Source: Desulfovibrio desulfuricans (GTDB lineage Bacteria > Desulfobacterota > Desulfovibrionia > Desulfovibrionales > Desulfovibrionaceae). Taken from it: DNA of 64,000 bases. Below are positions 26,361-35,212 of the stretch, in pieces; position 1 is the first letter of the stretch; every line of letters begins with the position of its first letter. Location: the NCBI RefSeq assembly GCF_004801255.1, contig NZ_CP036295.1:805001-869000 (forward strand), written 5' to 3'. Below the pieces are notes generated by a model. The model did no database searches. It was not told the origin of the DNA and saw only the letters and a program-made list of their open reading frames with translations. A program made the translations under genes and the position numbers.

Positions 26361-26403
26361 AAAAAAACGGTTCCACGCGCCACCCGCACGGAACCGTTTT
26401 TTT
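26361..26403. terminator. Bidirectional terminator between the ligase-like gene and thyX
   Basis: AAAAAAACGGTTCC (26361-26374) pairs with GGAACCGTTTTTTT (26390-26403) around a 15-base loop. T runs follow the stem on both strands, serving the two convergent genes. Confidence 0.88.
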
Positions 26404-26420
26404 ATCTGGTCAACCAGTTG

Positions 26421-27215
26421 CTACTGGTCGGTAAAGTCCTCGGCGCTGGCCTGCTGCCCGCCGTGGGCGCGCAACATCTCCATGGCCTGCTCCTTGGTGA
26501 GCACGCGGCCCACGCAGCGCGAATGCTGGCGCTTGTTTTCGGGGCAATAGCCCATCTGCACGCAGCTCGGGCCAGCACCGGCAAAGAGATCGGGCGCGGC
26601 CTTGCGGCAGAGGCGCAGCATCTGCCATGCCAGATGGCGTATCTCGTGCTGGGCGTTGCGGCAGCAGCGGATGGCAAACCAGTCGAGCAGGGCGTGGGCG
26701 TTCATGCCGATGATGGCCTTGAATTCCGTAGCCTGCGGTTTCAGGTAGCGCAGGTCTTCTTCGGGCAGGCCCGCATTGAGACCTGCATCGTACCACTGGT
26801 GCGAAATTTCGGCCAGGTCGTGCCCGCTCAGGCTGGCGACATGCCCGTCGGGCAGGGTCACCTGCGCGGCAAATTGCGCCACGCTGCGCGGATACACCAC
26901 AGAGTAGCTGCGCTTGCCGTTCAGCTCGGCCCGGCCAGACTTGATCAGATACGAGGCCAGGCGCTTGCGCACCAGCTGGGTTTCGGTAACGCGCGAGTAT
27001 CCCTCGACGCCAAAAAGAAAAAAGTCGAATTCAAGCGCCGCCCTGTGGCCGGAATCGAGAATGTTCTGCACGATCTGGCGCGAGTAGGGCGAGGCCGCAA
27101 TTTCTTCGAGACTGCGCTCGCTGCGCACAAAGCGGGCGGCAATATCCGTATAGATTTTTCCGCCACCTGCCAGCAGCACTACTTTGCCGTTGCCGGTGAA
27201 TTTTTCGTCAAGCAT
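26421..27215 (-). CDS. thyX: Flavin-dependent thymidylate synthase
   Basis: A 264-residue ThyX. The FAD/dUMP motif R-x-R-x-x-S-x-x-x-x-S-x-R is seen as RKRLASYLIKSGR (residues 83-95), with Lys where the family usually has His. His57 (SGHRAALEF) and the late dUMP-binding region RCCRNAQHEIR (183-193) fit the family. The C-terminal 60 residues hold several cysteines (CVQMGYCPENKRQHSRC), which is not general in ThyX and could bind metal. The enzyme methylates dUMP with methylene-tetrahydrofolate and reduced FAD. GGAG precedes the ATG. Confidence 0.88.
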   Translation of the reverse strand: MLDEKFTGNGKVVLLAGGGKIYTDIAARFVRSERSLEEIAASPYSRQIVQNILDSGHRAALEFDFFLFGVEGYSRVTETQLVRKRLASYLIKSGRAELNGKRSYSVVYPRSVAQFAAQVTLPDGHVASLSGHDLAEISHQWYDAGLNAGLPEEDLRYLKPQATEFKAIIGMNAHALLDWFAIRCCRNAQHEIRHLAWQMLRLCRKAAPDLFAGAGPSCVQMGYCPENKRQHSRCVGRVLTKEQAMEMLRAHGGQQASAEDFTDQ

Positions 27216-27449
27216 GGTACTCCGCCTGTTTTATTGAGAGGCGACTATAGGGCAAAGCGGCTTTGCGGGCAAGGCGGGCGCAACGGGCTGGCGACCTGGC
27301 ATGGCTGGCTAAAATGCGCGGCCTGCGCGGGTTTTTGGCCGGCGTCTTGACATGGGACAGGCAAAGCGACAGAGTTACAGAGTTTTTTTACGCAGCAGGC
27401 AGAGCAGGCTGCGGACCCAGCAGAACCCCAGCATCACCAAGGAGATAGC

Positions 27450-28661
27450 ATGAGCCAGCATTCCGCCCCTTACGGCAAACCCGACAGCAACGGCTTTTTT
27501 GGGGCCTACGGCGGGCAGTTTGTACCAGAGCCTCTCAAGGCTCGTCTGGACGAAGTGGCCGAAGCCATGAAGGCCGCCGAGGCAGACCCCTCCTTTCAGA
27601 AAGAACTGGATTATCTGTGCTCGCACTACACAGGGCGTCCCAACCCCGTGTTCCACTGCGCCAACCTGAGCCGCAGCCTTGGCGGCGCGCAGATATGGCT
27701 CAAGCGCGAAGACCTCAACCACCTGGGCGCGCACAAGATCAACAATACCCTTGGGCAGTGCCTGCTGGCCAAGCGCATGGGCAAAAAGCGCGTTATTGCC
27801 GAAACCGGCGCGGGGCAGCACGGCGTGGCCACAGCCGCCACGGCGGCCCTGATGGGGCTTGAGTGCACCATCTGCATGGGCGAGGTGGATATGGAGCGTC
27901 AGCACCTCAACGTGATCCGTATGGAGATGCTGGGCTCGCGCGTTGTGGCCGCCAAATTCGGCCAGCGCACCCTCAAGGAAGCCGTGGACGAAGCCCTGGG
28001 CATGTGGATTGAAGACCCGGAGATGTTCTACGTGCTGGGCTCCGCCGTGGGGCCGCACCCCTACCCGTATATGGTGCGCGTATTTCAGTCTGTGGTGGGG
28101 CGCGAGGCCCGCGCCCAGATGCTGGCGGAAACGGGGCGTCTGCCCAGCGCCTGCCTGGCCTGCGTGGGCGGCGGCTCCAACGCCATCGGCCTGTTTGCGG
28201 GTTTTCTTGACGATGCCGGCGTGCGCCTGCTGGGCGTGGAGCCCGGCGGTCGCGGCAACAGCTACGGCCAGCACGCGGCTTCGCTGTGCCTGGGCGAACC
28301 CGGCGTCATGCACGGCTTTAATTCTTACATGATCAAAGACCCTGCGGGCGAGGCGGGCGAGGTGTACTCCATCTCCGCCGGGCTGGATTACCCCTCGGTG
28401 GGGCCGGAACACGCCCTGCTCAAGGATATGGGCCGCGCCGAATACGTCAGCGTGACCGACAGGGAAGCTCTGGACGCGTTTTTTGCACTTTCGCGCCACG
28501 AGGGCATCATCCCGGCTCTGGAATCGTCGCACGCGGTGGCCCACGCCATGAAGATGGCCCCCGCCATGCCCAGGGACGCCATGCTGCTGGTGAACCTCTC
28601 CGGCCGTGGCGACAAGGACGTGGCGCAGGTTGCCGAAATGATGCAGAAATGGCAGATATAG
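27450..28661 (+). CDS. trpB: Tryptophan synthase beta chain
   Basis: A 403-residue TrpB (TrpB1 length). PLP lysine Lys96 lies in HLGAHKINNT, the catalytic Glu in ETGAGQHGVATA, the phosphate loop in GGGSNAIG, and the end of the active site in NLSGRGDKD. It condenses indole with serine. AAGGAGAT precedes the ATG. No trpA or other trp gene is next to it, so it is either a dispersed trp gene or an indole-salvage copy. Confidence 0.93.
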   Translation: MSQHSAPYGKPDSNGFFGAYGGQFVPEPLKARLDEVAEAMKAAEADPSFQKELDYLCSHYTGRPNPVFHCANLSRSLGGAQIWLKREDLNHLGAHKINNTLGQCLLAKRMGKKRVIAETGAGQHGVATAATAALMGLECTICMGEVDMERQHLNVIRMEMLGSRVVAAKFGQRTLKEAVDEALGMWIEDPEMFYVLGSAVGPHPYPYMVRVFQSVVGREARAQMLAETGRLPSACLACVGGGSNAIGLFAGFLDDAGVRLLGVEPGGRGNSYGQHAASLCLGEPGVMHGFNSYMIKDPAGEAGEVYSISAGLDYPSVGPEHALLKDMGRAEYVSVTDREALDAFFALSRHEGIIPALESSHAVAHAMKMAPAMPRDAMLLVNLSGRGDKDVAQVAEMMQKWQI

Positions 28662-28849
28662 GGCCGTTGGCCCTGCCCGGAAATGTCTGCGTAACCTGAC
28701 CGGTTTTGGTCGGGATATGCCGGATGTCCGGCTGCTGCGCGGCGGGCGTGGCGTGCGCCCGCATGGGCGCAAGGTGTTTTGCATAAGAGCGCGGGGGGTG
28801 AGAGCCCTGGGGCTTTCTCCCCCGCATTGTCCTTTTTCCCCAATCGGCC

Positions 28850-30733
28850 ATGCAGAAGCCAGAACCTTCCAGCATTCCCCTCACGCCCGGCGTGTACCTG
28901 TACAAGGACGCCAAGGGGCGCATCATCTACGTGGGCAAGGCGCGCGTGCTGCGCCGCCGCGTGCTCTCGTACTTTCGCCCCGAGGGGCTGCCCGCCAAGA
29001 CGCGGGCCATGCTCTCGCACGCCGAAAGTATCGAATATCTGACCACCACCACCGAAAAAGAAGCCCTGCTGCTCGAAGCCAGCTGCATCAAAAAGCACCG
29101 GCCCCACTACAATATCGTGCTGCGCGACGACAAGCAGTACGTGCTCTTTCGCATCAACCCCAAACATCCTTTTCCCCGGCTGGAAATTGTGCGCCAGGCC
29201 CGGCGCGACGGAGCACGTTACTTTGGCCCCTTTACCTCGGCGCTTGCCGCGCGCGAAACCTGGAAGCTCATCCACAGGGCCTTTGCCCTGCGCCGCTGCA
29301 CCGACAGGGCCATGAAAAACCGCGTGCGGCCCTGCCTGTACCATTTTATGGGCCAGTGCCCCGCGCCCTGCATGGGCATTGTCACCTCGCAGGAATACAA
29401 CGAAAACGTGCGCAAGGTTACGGAACTGCTGCAGGGGCGCTCGGCCGAACTGCTGGGCGGGCTGCGGGCAGCCATGGAGCAGGCGTCTGAAGAGCTGGAA
29501 TTTGAAAAGGCGGCCAGTCTGCGCGACCAGATACGCGCGGTGGAAAGCACCGTGGAGCGGCAGGCGGCAGTGCTGCCCGGCGGCGGCGACATGGATGCCG
29601 TGGGGCTGTTTGCCGCAGACAGGGGGTTGGCCCTGGGGCTGCTGTTCGTGCGCAACGGGGCGGTAACGGATGGTCGCGCCTTTTACTGGTCGGGGCTGAC
29701 CTTTGAGGATGCGCCGGAACTTTTGTGGTCGTTTATGGGGCAGTATTACAGCCAGGCCACGCCGCCCCCGCGCGTATTGCTGCCGTGGATTCCCGCTGAC
29801 CAGGACGATGCGGCGGGAGAGGACGGCGAGCAGGCCTCAGGCGGCGCTGCCGACGCCAGCGGCGTTTCGACCCGCGACACGCTGGAGCAGACCCTGGCCG
29901 ACCGTCGGGGCGGGGCCGTGCGCATCGTGCCGCCGCAAAACGCGGGCGACAATCAGCTCATTGACCTTGCGCAGTCCAATGCGCGCGAGGAGGCCCGCAG
30001 GCAGGAGCAGAAGCCGGAGCAGAATATACTGGAGCGTCTGGCAAAAGCCCTGCACCTGCCGGGGCCGCCCATGCGCATTGAATGCGTGGACGTGTCCCAC
30101 ACCGGAGGGCAGCAGACCCGCGTGGGCATGGTGGTTTTTGAGGACGGCAAGCCGGAGCGCTCGCAGTACCGCGCCTACGCCATGCCCGACAGCGGCGACG
30201 ACTACGCCACACTGTACGCCTGGGTGGCGCGCAGGCTTGAGAGCGGGCCTCCGTGGCCCGATCTGCTGCTTATCGACGGCGGGCGCGGGCAGTTGGGCAC
30301 TGTGCAGCGGGCGCTGCGCGAGGCGGGCAACGAAGACCTGTTTGCCCTTGCCGCCATTGCCAAGGCCAGAGACGAGGAGGGCCACGCCGACCGCCGCGCG
30401 GGCAATGTGGCCGACAGAATTTTTGTGCCCAACAGGGCCAACCCCTTGCCGCTGCGCGAGGGCGGGCCGGAGCTGCTGTTTTTGCAGAACGTGCGCGACA
30501 ATACCCACCGCTTTGCCATCGGGCGTCACCGCAGGGCGCGTCAGGGCGCGGCCCTGTCGGGAGAGCTTATGCGTCTGCCGGGCATAGGCCCGGCCACGGC
30601 GCGTCTGCTGTGGGACCATTTTGGCAGCGTTGAGGCCATGCGGGCCGCCGGGGTGGACGACCTGTGTAAAATTCCGGGCATAGGTCCGGCCAAGGCCGCC
30701 CTGCTGCGCGAAAAACTGCGCGGCCTGAGCTGA
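28850..30733 (+). CDS. uvrC: Excinuclease ABC subunit C
   Basis: A 627-residue nucleotide-excision-repair nuclease. The GIY-YIG domain is at the N terminus (PGVYLYKDAKGRIIYVGKA, residues 11-29). The UVR motif is near 205-225 (ELEFEKAASLRDQI), the RNase H-like UvrC domain is near 395-560 (ECVDVSHTGGQQT, LLLIDGGRGQLG) and a double helix-hairpin-helix closes the protein (LPGIGPATARLL, IPGIGPAKAALL). A stretch near 320-350 is alanine/glutamate-rich and lineage-variable. No good ribosome-binding site is visible before the ATG. A bidirectional terminator follows. Confidence 0.93.
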   Translation: MQKPEPSSIPLTPGVYLYKDAKGRIIYVGKARVLRRRVLSYFRPEGLPAKTRAMLSHAESIEYLTTTTEKEALLLEASCIKKHRPHYNIVLRDDKQYVLFRINPKHPFPRLEIVRQARRDGARYFGPFTSALAARETWKLIHRAFALRRCTDRAMKNRVRPCLYHFMGQCPAPCMGIVTSQEYNENVRKVTELLQGRSAELLGGLRAAMEQASEELEFEKAASLRDQIRAVESTVERQAAVLPGGGDMDAVGLFAADRGLALGLLFVRNGAVTDGRAFYWSGLTFEDAPELLWSFMGQYYSQATPPPRVLLPWIPADQDDAAGEDGEQASGGAADASGVSTRDTLEQTLADRRGGAVRIVPPQNAGDNQLIDLAQSNAREEARRQEQKPEQNILERLAKALHLPGPPMRIECVDVSHTGGQQTRVGMVVFEDGKPERSQYRAYAMPDSGDDYATLYAWVARRLESGPPWPDLLLIDGGRGQLGTVQRALREAGNEDLFALAAIAKARDEEGHADRRAGNVADRIFVPNRANPLPLREGGPELLFLQNVRDNTHRFAIGRHRRARQGAALSGELMRLPGIGPATARLLWDHFGSVEAMRAAGVDDLCKIPGIGPAKAALLREKLRGLS

Positions 30734-30763
30734 GCGCTGCAGCGCAAGGCGCATTTTGTCCAT

Positions 30764-30790
30764 AAAAAAAGCCCCGCGAGGGGCTTTTTT
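30764..30790. terminator. Bidirectional terminator between uvrC and the DUF3298-type gene
   Basis: AAAAAAAGCCCC and GGGGCTTTTTT enclose a GCGA loop, giving T runs after the stem on both strands. The genes on each side converge. Confidence 0.9.
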
Positions 30791-30829
30791 GTCGCAACAA
30801 CCGGGGGATCCTGCACAGCCGTTTCGGGG

Positions 30830-31918
30830 CTATTTGCCCCAGAGCAAAATCAGGGGATGGGCGGGCAGCAGTTCGTCCAGGGGAATGTCCACTTTTTGCG
30901 CGCCCGCCATGCCGGGGGCAACCTGATAGGGCTGAAAATTGATGCGTATGCCCGAGGGGATCAGGGTCAGGCTGGCAAAGTTTTCGGGCACGGGGTTAAG
31001 GCCCGTGCGCAGGTACTGCTCATGCCGCATGCCGCCAAGACGCGGGGTCAGCTCCTTGCGCGACCATGAGGACATAATGGCCAGAGCCGCGTCAGGGTCT
31101 TCAAAAATATCCACAAGTCCCAGGCGCTGGCCTGTCAGCAGGCTGTAGTTCAGGGTTATGACGTCCAGGTTGCCCTGCGCCCCGCCCGTGTATGTCCAGA
31201 CCTCAAAGGTAATGCTCAGCGCCTTGTCCGAAGGGTGGCTGAGAGCGTACGAACACCACAGCTCCGGCCTCGGGCGGTTTTCGTCCGGGTACAGCCCCGG
31301 CGAAGCAAATGTCTCTTCAAAGGCGTCGGCAATGCCGGTGGCCCAGTTGCGGATGTTGGCGTCAATGGCCCGTATGCCCACCGAGGGGTAGCTCAGGTTG
31401 ATGTCCGGCTTGTCCCCACGGTTGGCGCGCACGATCTGGTGCTCAATGATGCCGGGGCGGCGCGAACCAGAGATGATGGCTGCGGCGGTATCCTGGCCGG
31501 TTTTGCCCCGACCTGGGGTTTCGTCCTGGGCATCGCCCACGCCTTCGCCCAAGCTTACTTTCTTGATTGCATCCTGGGTCGGGCTGGTCTGATCTGTAGG
31601 GTTCTGTACCGTTGCCCCCTGAGCCGGGCTTGCGGCGATTTCGCGCGCCGGAGGCGTGCCCGCCATGTTGGCGCGCGGCGCGGGTTCTCCCCGTTGTTCC
31701 CCGCCTGTGGCCGCACCGGCGGTCTCAGCCTGACCGGCGCTGGCGGCACGGGGCAGGGCGGACGCGTCCCCTGATGGGGGCGCAATGTCCCCGTTGCTCT
31801 GGACGGCGGTTTCAGCCTTCAGTGGTCCCGCGGTCTGCATTTCAGGCAGACGGGCGGCAAGGGCGGTCTGCACGAGACACAGCAGGGTCAAAAGTAAAAA
31901 AGATACAAGGCTGGGCAT
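30830..31918 (-). CDS. Exported RsiV/DUF3298-like domain protein
   Basis: A 362-residue exported protein with a signal peptide (MPSLVSFLLLTLLCLVQTALA). A low-complexity Ala/Gly/Pro/Thr-rich linker spans about 25-150, and the C-terminal domain resembles DUF4163/DUF3298 (RsiV type). Recognisable parts are INLSYPSVGIRAIDANIRNWA, SITFEVWTYTGGAQGN, TLNYSLLTGQRLGLVDIFED and a final LTLIPSGIRINFQPYQVAPGMAG. In RsiV this fold is the anti-sigma factor and lysozyme receptor; no sigma factor lies nearby, so that role is not claimed. The start at 31918 is fixed by the signal peptide; the frame upstream is not gene-like. Confidence 0.75.
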   Translation of the reverse strand: MPSLVSFLLLTLLCLVQTALAARLPEMQTAGPLKAETAVQSNGDIAPPSGDASALPRAASAGQAETAGAATGGEQRGEPAPRANMAGTPPAREIAASPAQGATVQNPTDQTSPTQDAIKKVSLGEGVGDAQDETPGRGKTGQDTAAAIISGSRRPGIIEHQIVRANRGDKPDINLSYPSVGIRAIDANIRNWATGIADAFEETFASPGLYPDENRPRPELWCSYALSHPSDKALSITFEVWTYTGGAQGNLDVITLNYSLLTGQRLGLVDIFEDPDAALAIMSSWSRKELTPRLGGMRHEQYLRTGLNPVPENFASLTLIPSGIRINFQPYQVAPGMAGAQKVDIPLDELLPAHPLILLWGK

Positions 31919-32021
31919 AGCTATCCAGTGCTGCGGCCATACAGGCAGGCCGACGGGGTTTTGCGGCAAAGCCCGCATGCGAGCCGCAGGGCAGGGCATG
32001 CGGGCGACAAATACAACAGTG

Positions 32022-33242
32022 TTAAACCTTGAACCCTTCGCGCAGACGCAGCAGACCCCGCCAGTTGCGGAGCAGCAGCGCCGCCGCCAACACCAGATAC
32101 ACCTGCGCAAAAAAGTAGTGCAGGCGCAGCGGGTCGTGGGCAAGTCCCAGCAGGGCCTCCAACTGGGCGTCATACAGGGGCGAAAGCAGCTGGGCTGCAA
32201 AAAGGACGAGCAGCCACACCGCCTCGCGCACCTGCAGGCGCAAATCCACCAGCAGGGCCACGGCAAACAGGGATTGCCCGGCCGTCAGTAGTATTTCCTG
32301 AAACTGGTGGGTGTCAAGGTTTATAGAGGGAGAAAGCGAACCAAATGACGCGGCGTAGACGCCGGGGATCATGCCCACGAGCAGGGTCCACTGGTTGAGC
32401 TTGGACGAAAGCAGGCTGCCCAGGGCCAGAGAGGCGTTGCCGCGCGAGGCGAACATGAGCGCAATGATGAATTCGGGCGACTCGGAGGCAATGGGCGCGA
32501 GCCATTGCACCAGCAAAAACTCGTTGATGCCAAGCAGCTTGCCGCTGGCCACCAGACTTTCGCTGAAGGGTTCGGCATTGCACAGGATGACCAGTGCCGA
32601 AAAAATAAAAATGAGCACCACGCTGCGCAGCCGTACTTTTTTGGCAAATTGCGCCAGCAGGGCTGCGGGGCCTTCGGGTTCTTCTTCCTCCACCGGTCTG
32701 CGCGCGATGATGCAGATGTACCAGATGTAGATGCCCAGCAGGGCCACGCCGTCAATCCACGTCAACGAACCCTTGAGCGGGATGAATAGCGCATAAAGAG
32801 TCGCCAGACCAAGAAAAAGCACGTCAGTACGCTTGTCGTCGGGCAGTGAAACCCCGGTATGGAACCTGCCCGCAAACACCAGCACGATGGCCGACCAGCC
32901 CACGCCGATCAGCAGCCGGTTTGCGCCTGTCATGTTGGCGATGGCGTAATGGGAGTACGCGCTCTCTGGGTGCTGCCCCGCCATCCAGGTAAAGTACATG
33001 TCCACGGCGTATTCGGGCAGCACGGCGATAAATGCCACCACTGCCACCGCCACTGCCTGGGGAATGTCCATCTGGGCCACTTCGCACGCCCAGGTGAGCA
33101 AAAACGACGCGCCAAGTATGGCCATGCCCGAGAGCAGGGCCACAACCAGCGGTGAAATGTCGGGATGAATAAAACGCAGGCAAAGGCCGGGCAGGGTCAG
33201 GCCAACGGCAATGATGTAGGGGCGCAAAGCACGGACTGTCAT
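32022..33242 (-). CDS. CaCA-superfamily cation exchanger under Mn2+ riboswitch control
   Basis: A 406-residue membrane protein with ten or eleven helices and the two alpha repeats of sodium/calcium exchangers: FIAVLPEYAVDMYFTW (near 75-90) and PIASESPEFIIALMFASRG (near 260-280), each with the ion-binding acidic residues. A short charged loop (RRPVEEEEPEGP) separates the halves. The gene sits directly behind a yybP-ykoY riboswitch with its own terminator, so the exported ion is probably Mn2+ rather than Ca2+ (inference). AAGGAGAGC lies before the ATG. A 103-base gap separates it from the next gene downstream. Confidence 0.85.
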   Translation of the reverse strand: MTVRALRPYIIAVGLTLPGLCLRFIHPDISPLVVALLSGMAILGASFLLTWACEVAQMDIPQAVAVAVVAFIAVLPEYAVDMYFTWMAGQHPESAYSHYAIANMTGANRLLIGVGWSAIVLVFAGRFHTGVSLPDDKRTDVLFLGLATLYALFIPLKGSLTWIDGVALLGIYIWYICIIARRPVEEEEPEGPAALLAQFAKKVRLRSVVLIFIFSALVILCNAEPFSESLVASGKLLGINEFLLVQWLAPIASESPEFIIALMFASRGNASLALGSLLSSKLNQWTLLVGMIPGVYAASFGSLSPSINLDTHQFQEILLTAGQSLFAVALLVDLRLQVREAVWLLVLFAAQLLSPLYDAQLEALLGLAHDPLRLHYFFAQVYLVLAAALLLRNWRGLLRLREGFKV

Positions 33243-33261
33243 ATGCTCTCCTTAAAAAAAT

Positions 33262-33294
33262 AAAAAAAAGACCCTGGCGTTAACGCCAAGGTCT
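33262..33294 (-). terminator. Riboswitch-controlled intrinsic terminator
   Basis: AGACC-TTGGCG and CGCC-AGGGTCT (minus strand) form a stem with a TTAA loop, followed by eight T residues. The 5' arm AGACCTT is also the 3' strand of the aptamer's closing helix, so the two structures exclude each other. It ends just before the exchanger's ribosome-binding site. Confidence 0.85.
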
Positions 33295-33381
33295 CACTAA
33301 TCGGCGGAACCGACGGCGACACCAGGTCAATGACCATGCTGTTGATGTCGCCCGGGTTTCATGAACCCAGTTACTCCCCTT
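33288..33381 (-). ncRNA. yybP-ykoY manganese riboswitch aptamer
   Basis: On the minus strand the RNA begins AAGGGGAGUA and ends UAGUGAGACCUU, the two most conserved ends of the yybP-ykoY family. Between them lie the P2 hairpin (GGGTT/AACCC), a long P3 helix (GGCGACA with TGTCGCC) capped by GGTCATTGACC, and a short P4 hairpin (TCGG/CCGA). AAGG at the 5' end pairs with CCTT at the 3' end to form P1. In known members Mn2+ binding stabilises P1 and, with this layout, would prevent the overlapping terminator, turning the exchanger on. Family membership is seen in the sequence; ligand and switching direction follow from the family. Confidence 0.88.
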
Positions 33382-33389
33382 GAAAATCA

Positions 33390-33418
33390 AATATAGGCTC
33401 CAGCAGCGCGGCTGTCAA
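33390..33418 (-). promoter_or_regulatory. Sigma-70 promoter of the riboswitch-exchanger unit
   Basis: On the minus strand TTGACA (33413-33418) and TATATT (33390-33395) are separated by exactly 17 bases. The predicted start of transcription falls about seven bases downstream, immediately before the aptamer's AAGGGGAG. Confidence 0.85.
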
Positions 33419-33566
33419 TATCGCCGCCGGGCGATAACCGCTCCCGTGGCCGGTTTTACGGTTGTTTGCATAATGTCGCGGCGGCGGCACTTGCCAGCAC
33501 TGTGGGCTGCGGCTAAAGTAACCGGGAATCGTGCGCCGGTTTTACCGGCCAGCCTAGGAGTTTTGT

Positions 33567-34859
33567 GTGAATATTACCTGTCCGCGTTGCGGCTTTAGCC
33601 GCGAATTGCCCGCCGATCGTGCGCCTTCCAAGGCCGTTATTGCTACCTGCCCCCATTGCGCCTGCCGGTTTCGCCTTGTACCCGGCACGGGAGTAACCGA
33701 TGTTCTGAGCGAGCCGGAAGAACCCGTCGACAGCGGGGCGCACGGCAACGACGCTGCGCAGCCCTCGGGGACGGCCCATGCCGGGCCGGATCGCCTGGAG
33801 CAGCCCGAACCGCCTCAGGGCAGCTGGCATGACGGCGGCGACGACCCCCTGCCTCCCGGAGCCATTGTGCCCGGCAGCCAGGCGAGCCGCTCCCCATCTG
33901 ACAGCGAGCCGCGCCGTGAGGCCGCTTCAGGCGACCGGCGGCAGCCATCTGGCAAAAATGCGCCAGACGAGGGCGAAGAACAAAAAAACTTTGGCAACCT
34001 TTGGGGGCTGCTGGGCGGAAAAAATATTTTTGGGCAACTCGGCGGGCAGGACGATGACCGCGCGGGCGGCCGTGCGGATGAGCGCCCTGACGAACGCGAC
34101 GACCAAAGGCCTCAGGACGGCAAGTCCCGGCGCGGCCTGTTTGGCGACGATGCCGGACAAGGCGACGACAACCGCGCCGCCAGCGAGGCCTACGCACGCG
34201 AGGCAGCCAGGTATGACGACAACCCCGCCGACGAAAACTCCGGCCCGGCCAACCCTTGGGAGACCGCGCCCGAGCCGGACGGCTGGATCTCCGCCTTTTA
34301 TCATACCTGCATGCGGGTCATGTTTGGCGCACACAATTTTTTTGAGCACATGCGGGCTGATTCTTCTCAGGTGCGGCCCCTGGTGTTTTATCTGGTCATC
34401 AGCGTTATTCAGGTGGTCATTGAAAGGGTGTGGTCGGGCATTTTTCTTTCGCTCATGTCGCCCAGCGCCGCCTCTGACCCAGAGCTGGAAAAAATGCTCA
34501 TTCTGCTTTCGCCCCAGCTCAGCCTGCCCATGACCATACTGCTCAAAACGGGCGTTTCGGTGGTGCAGCTGTATGTGCTGACCGCGCTGATGCATTTTAC
34601 CTACGGGTTTATTTCGGGCAGGCGGTCCGAGTTCTCCCTGGTGTTTCAGGTGGCGGCCTATGCAGCCGCGCCTTCGCTGCTATGCGTTGTGCCGCTTTTG
34701 GGTTCCATTGTGGGCTTTATCTGGATGATCGCCTGCGTGCTTGTGGGCTGTCGCACGGTTCTCAACCTTACGTGGCCTCAGGCGCTTATGGGCTTTGCCC
34801 CTGTGGCGCTGCTGCTTGCGCCGCTGCTCTTGCAGGTGATGAAGGCCGCCCAATTCTGA
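33567..34859 (+). CDS. Zinc-ribbon protein with C-terminal Yip1-like membrane domain
   Basis: A 430-residue protein. It starts with a two-CxxC zinc ribbon (ITCPRCGFSRELP, residues 3-15, and CPHCACRFRL, 28-37) of the MJ0042/zinc_ribbon_5 kind. A long, charged, low-complexity region (about 50-235) follows. The C-terminal 190 residues contain five hydrophobic helices like Yip1 proteins (MHFTYGFISGRRSEFSLVFQVAAYAAAPSLL; last helices near 365-425). GTG start after AGGAG. It opens a three-gene operon; the next gene begins eight bases after its stop. Role unknown. Confidence 0.75.
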   Translation: MNITCPRCGFSRELPADRAPSKAVIATCPHCACRFRLVPGTGVTDVLSEPEEPVDSGAHGNDAAQPSGTAHAGPDRLEQPEPPQGSWHDGGDDPLPPGAIVPGSQASRSPSDSEPRREAASGDRRQPSGKNAPDEGEEQKNFGNLWGLLGGKNIFGQLGGQDDDRAGGRADERPDERDDQRPQDGKSRRGLFGDDAGQGDDNRAASEAYAREAARYDDNPADENSGPANPWETAPEPDGWISAFYHTCMRVMFGAHNFFEHMRADSSQVRPLVFYLVISVIQVVIERVWSGIFLSLMSPSAASDPELEKMLILLSPQLSLPMTILLKTGVSVVQLYVLTALMHFTYGFISGRRSEFSLVFQVAAYAAAPSLLCVVPLLGSIVGFIWMIACVLVGCRTVLNLTWPQALMGFAPVALLLAPLLLQVMKAAQF

Positions 34860-34867
34860 GGATTGCC

Positions 34868-35212
34868 ATGCCCCGCTTTTGGCGAAGGATTGCGCAGTTC
34901 TGGCACGAATTTCGCAACCGTCGTAAATATGGCGCAGCCATCAGGCCCGACAGCATCCGTGCCCAGGCAGAAGACCTTGGGCATCTGGCAGAGCTGGCCG
35001 GTCGCAGCGGTGCGCTGGCGGAAGCGGAATCGCGCCATCTGGCGCAGCTAGGGCGGGAAATGCGCAGCCTTGCGCTCATGACCCGACAGACCTCGTTTTG
35101 CAGCATCCCGGCGGATAAACGCCGCAATCTGTACGAAAGTCTGGCGCAGGCCAGGGCAACGCTGCTCGATTCCATGCAAAAGGCAAGTCTGGCCTCGGAG
35201 AAAACTCAATGA
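34868..35212 (+). CDS. Small helical protein of unknown function
   Basis: A 114-residue basic, alpha-helical protein with no signal peptide or membrane helix. It begins PRFWRRIAQFWHEFRNRRKY, an amphipathic Trp/Arg-rich segment that could touch membranes. A long helix with heptad-like leucines follows (IRAQAEDLGHLAELAGRSGA), then a conserved-looking TRQTSFCSIPADKR. GAGGA overlaps the end of the upstream gene, and its stop overlaps the next start as ATGA. I do not recognise a family; its operon position ties it to the neighbouring membrane protein and lipoprotein. Confidence 0.65.
   Translation: MPRFWRRIAQFWHEFRNRRKYGAAIRPDSIRAQAEDLGHLAELAGRSGALAEAESRHLAQLGREMRSLALMTRQTSFCSIPADKRRNLYESLAQARATLLDSMQKASLASEKTQ

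Noticed and set aside
25286..26389. A 367-codon open frame on the minus strand
   Set aside because: It is antisense to the O-antigen-ligase-like gene, whose hydrophobic helices and signature motif are convincing.
30830..32266. Longer start of the DUF3298-type gene reaching into the exchanger gene
   Set aside because: The extra 116 residues are Cys/Trp/Arg-rich shadow sequence opposite no domain; the signal peptide at 31918 marks the true start.
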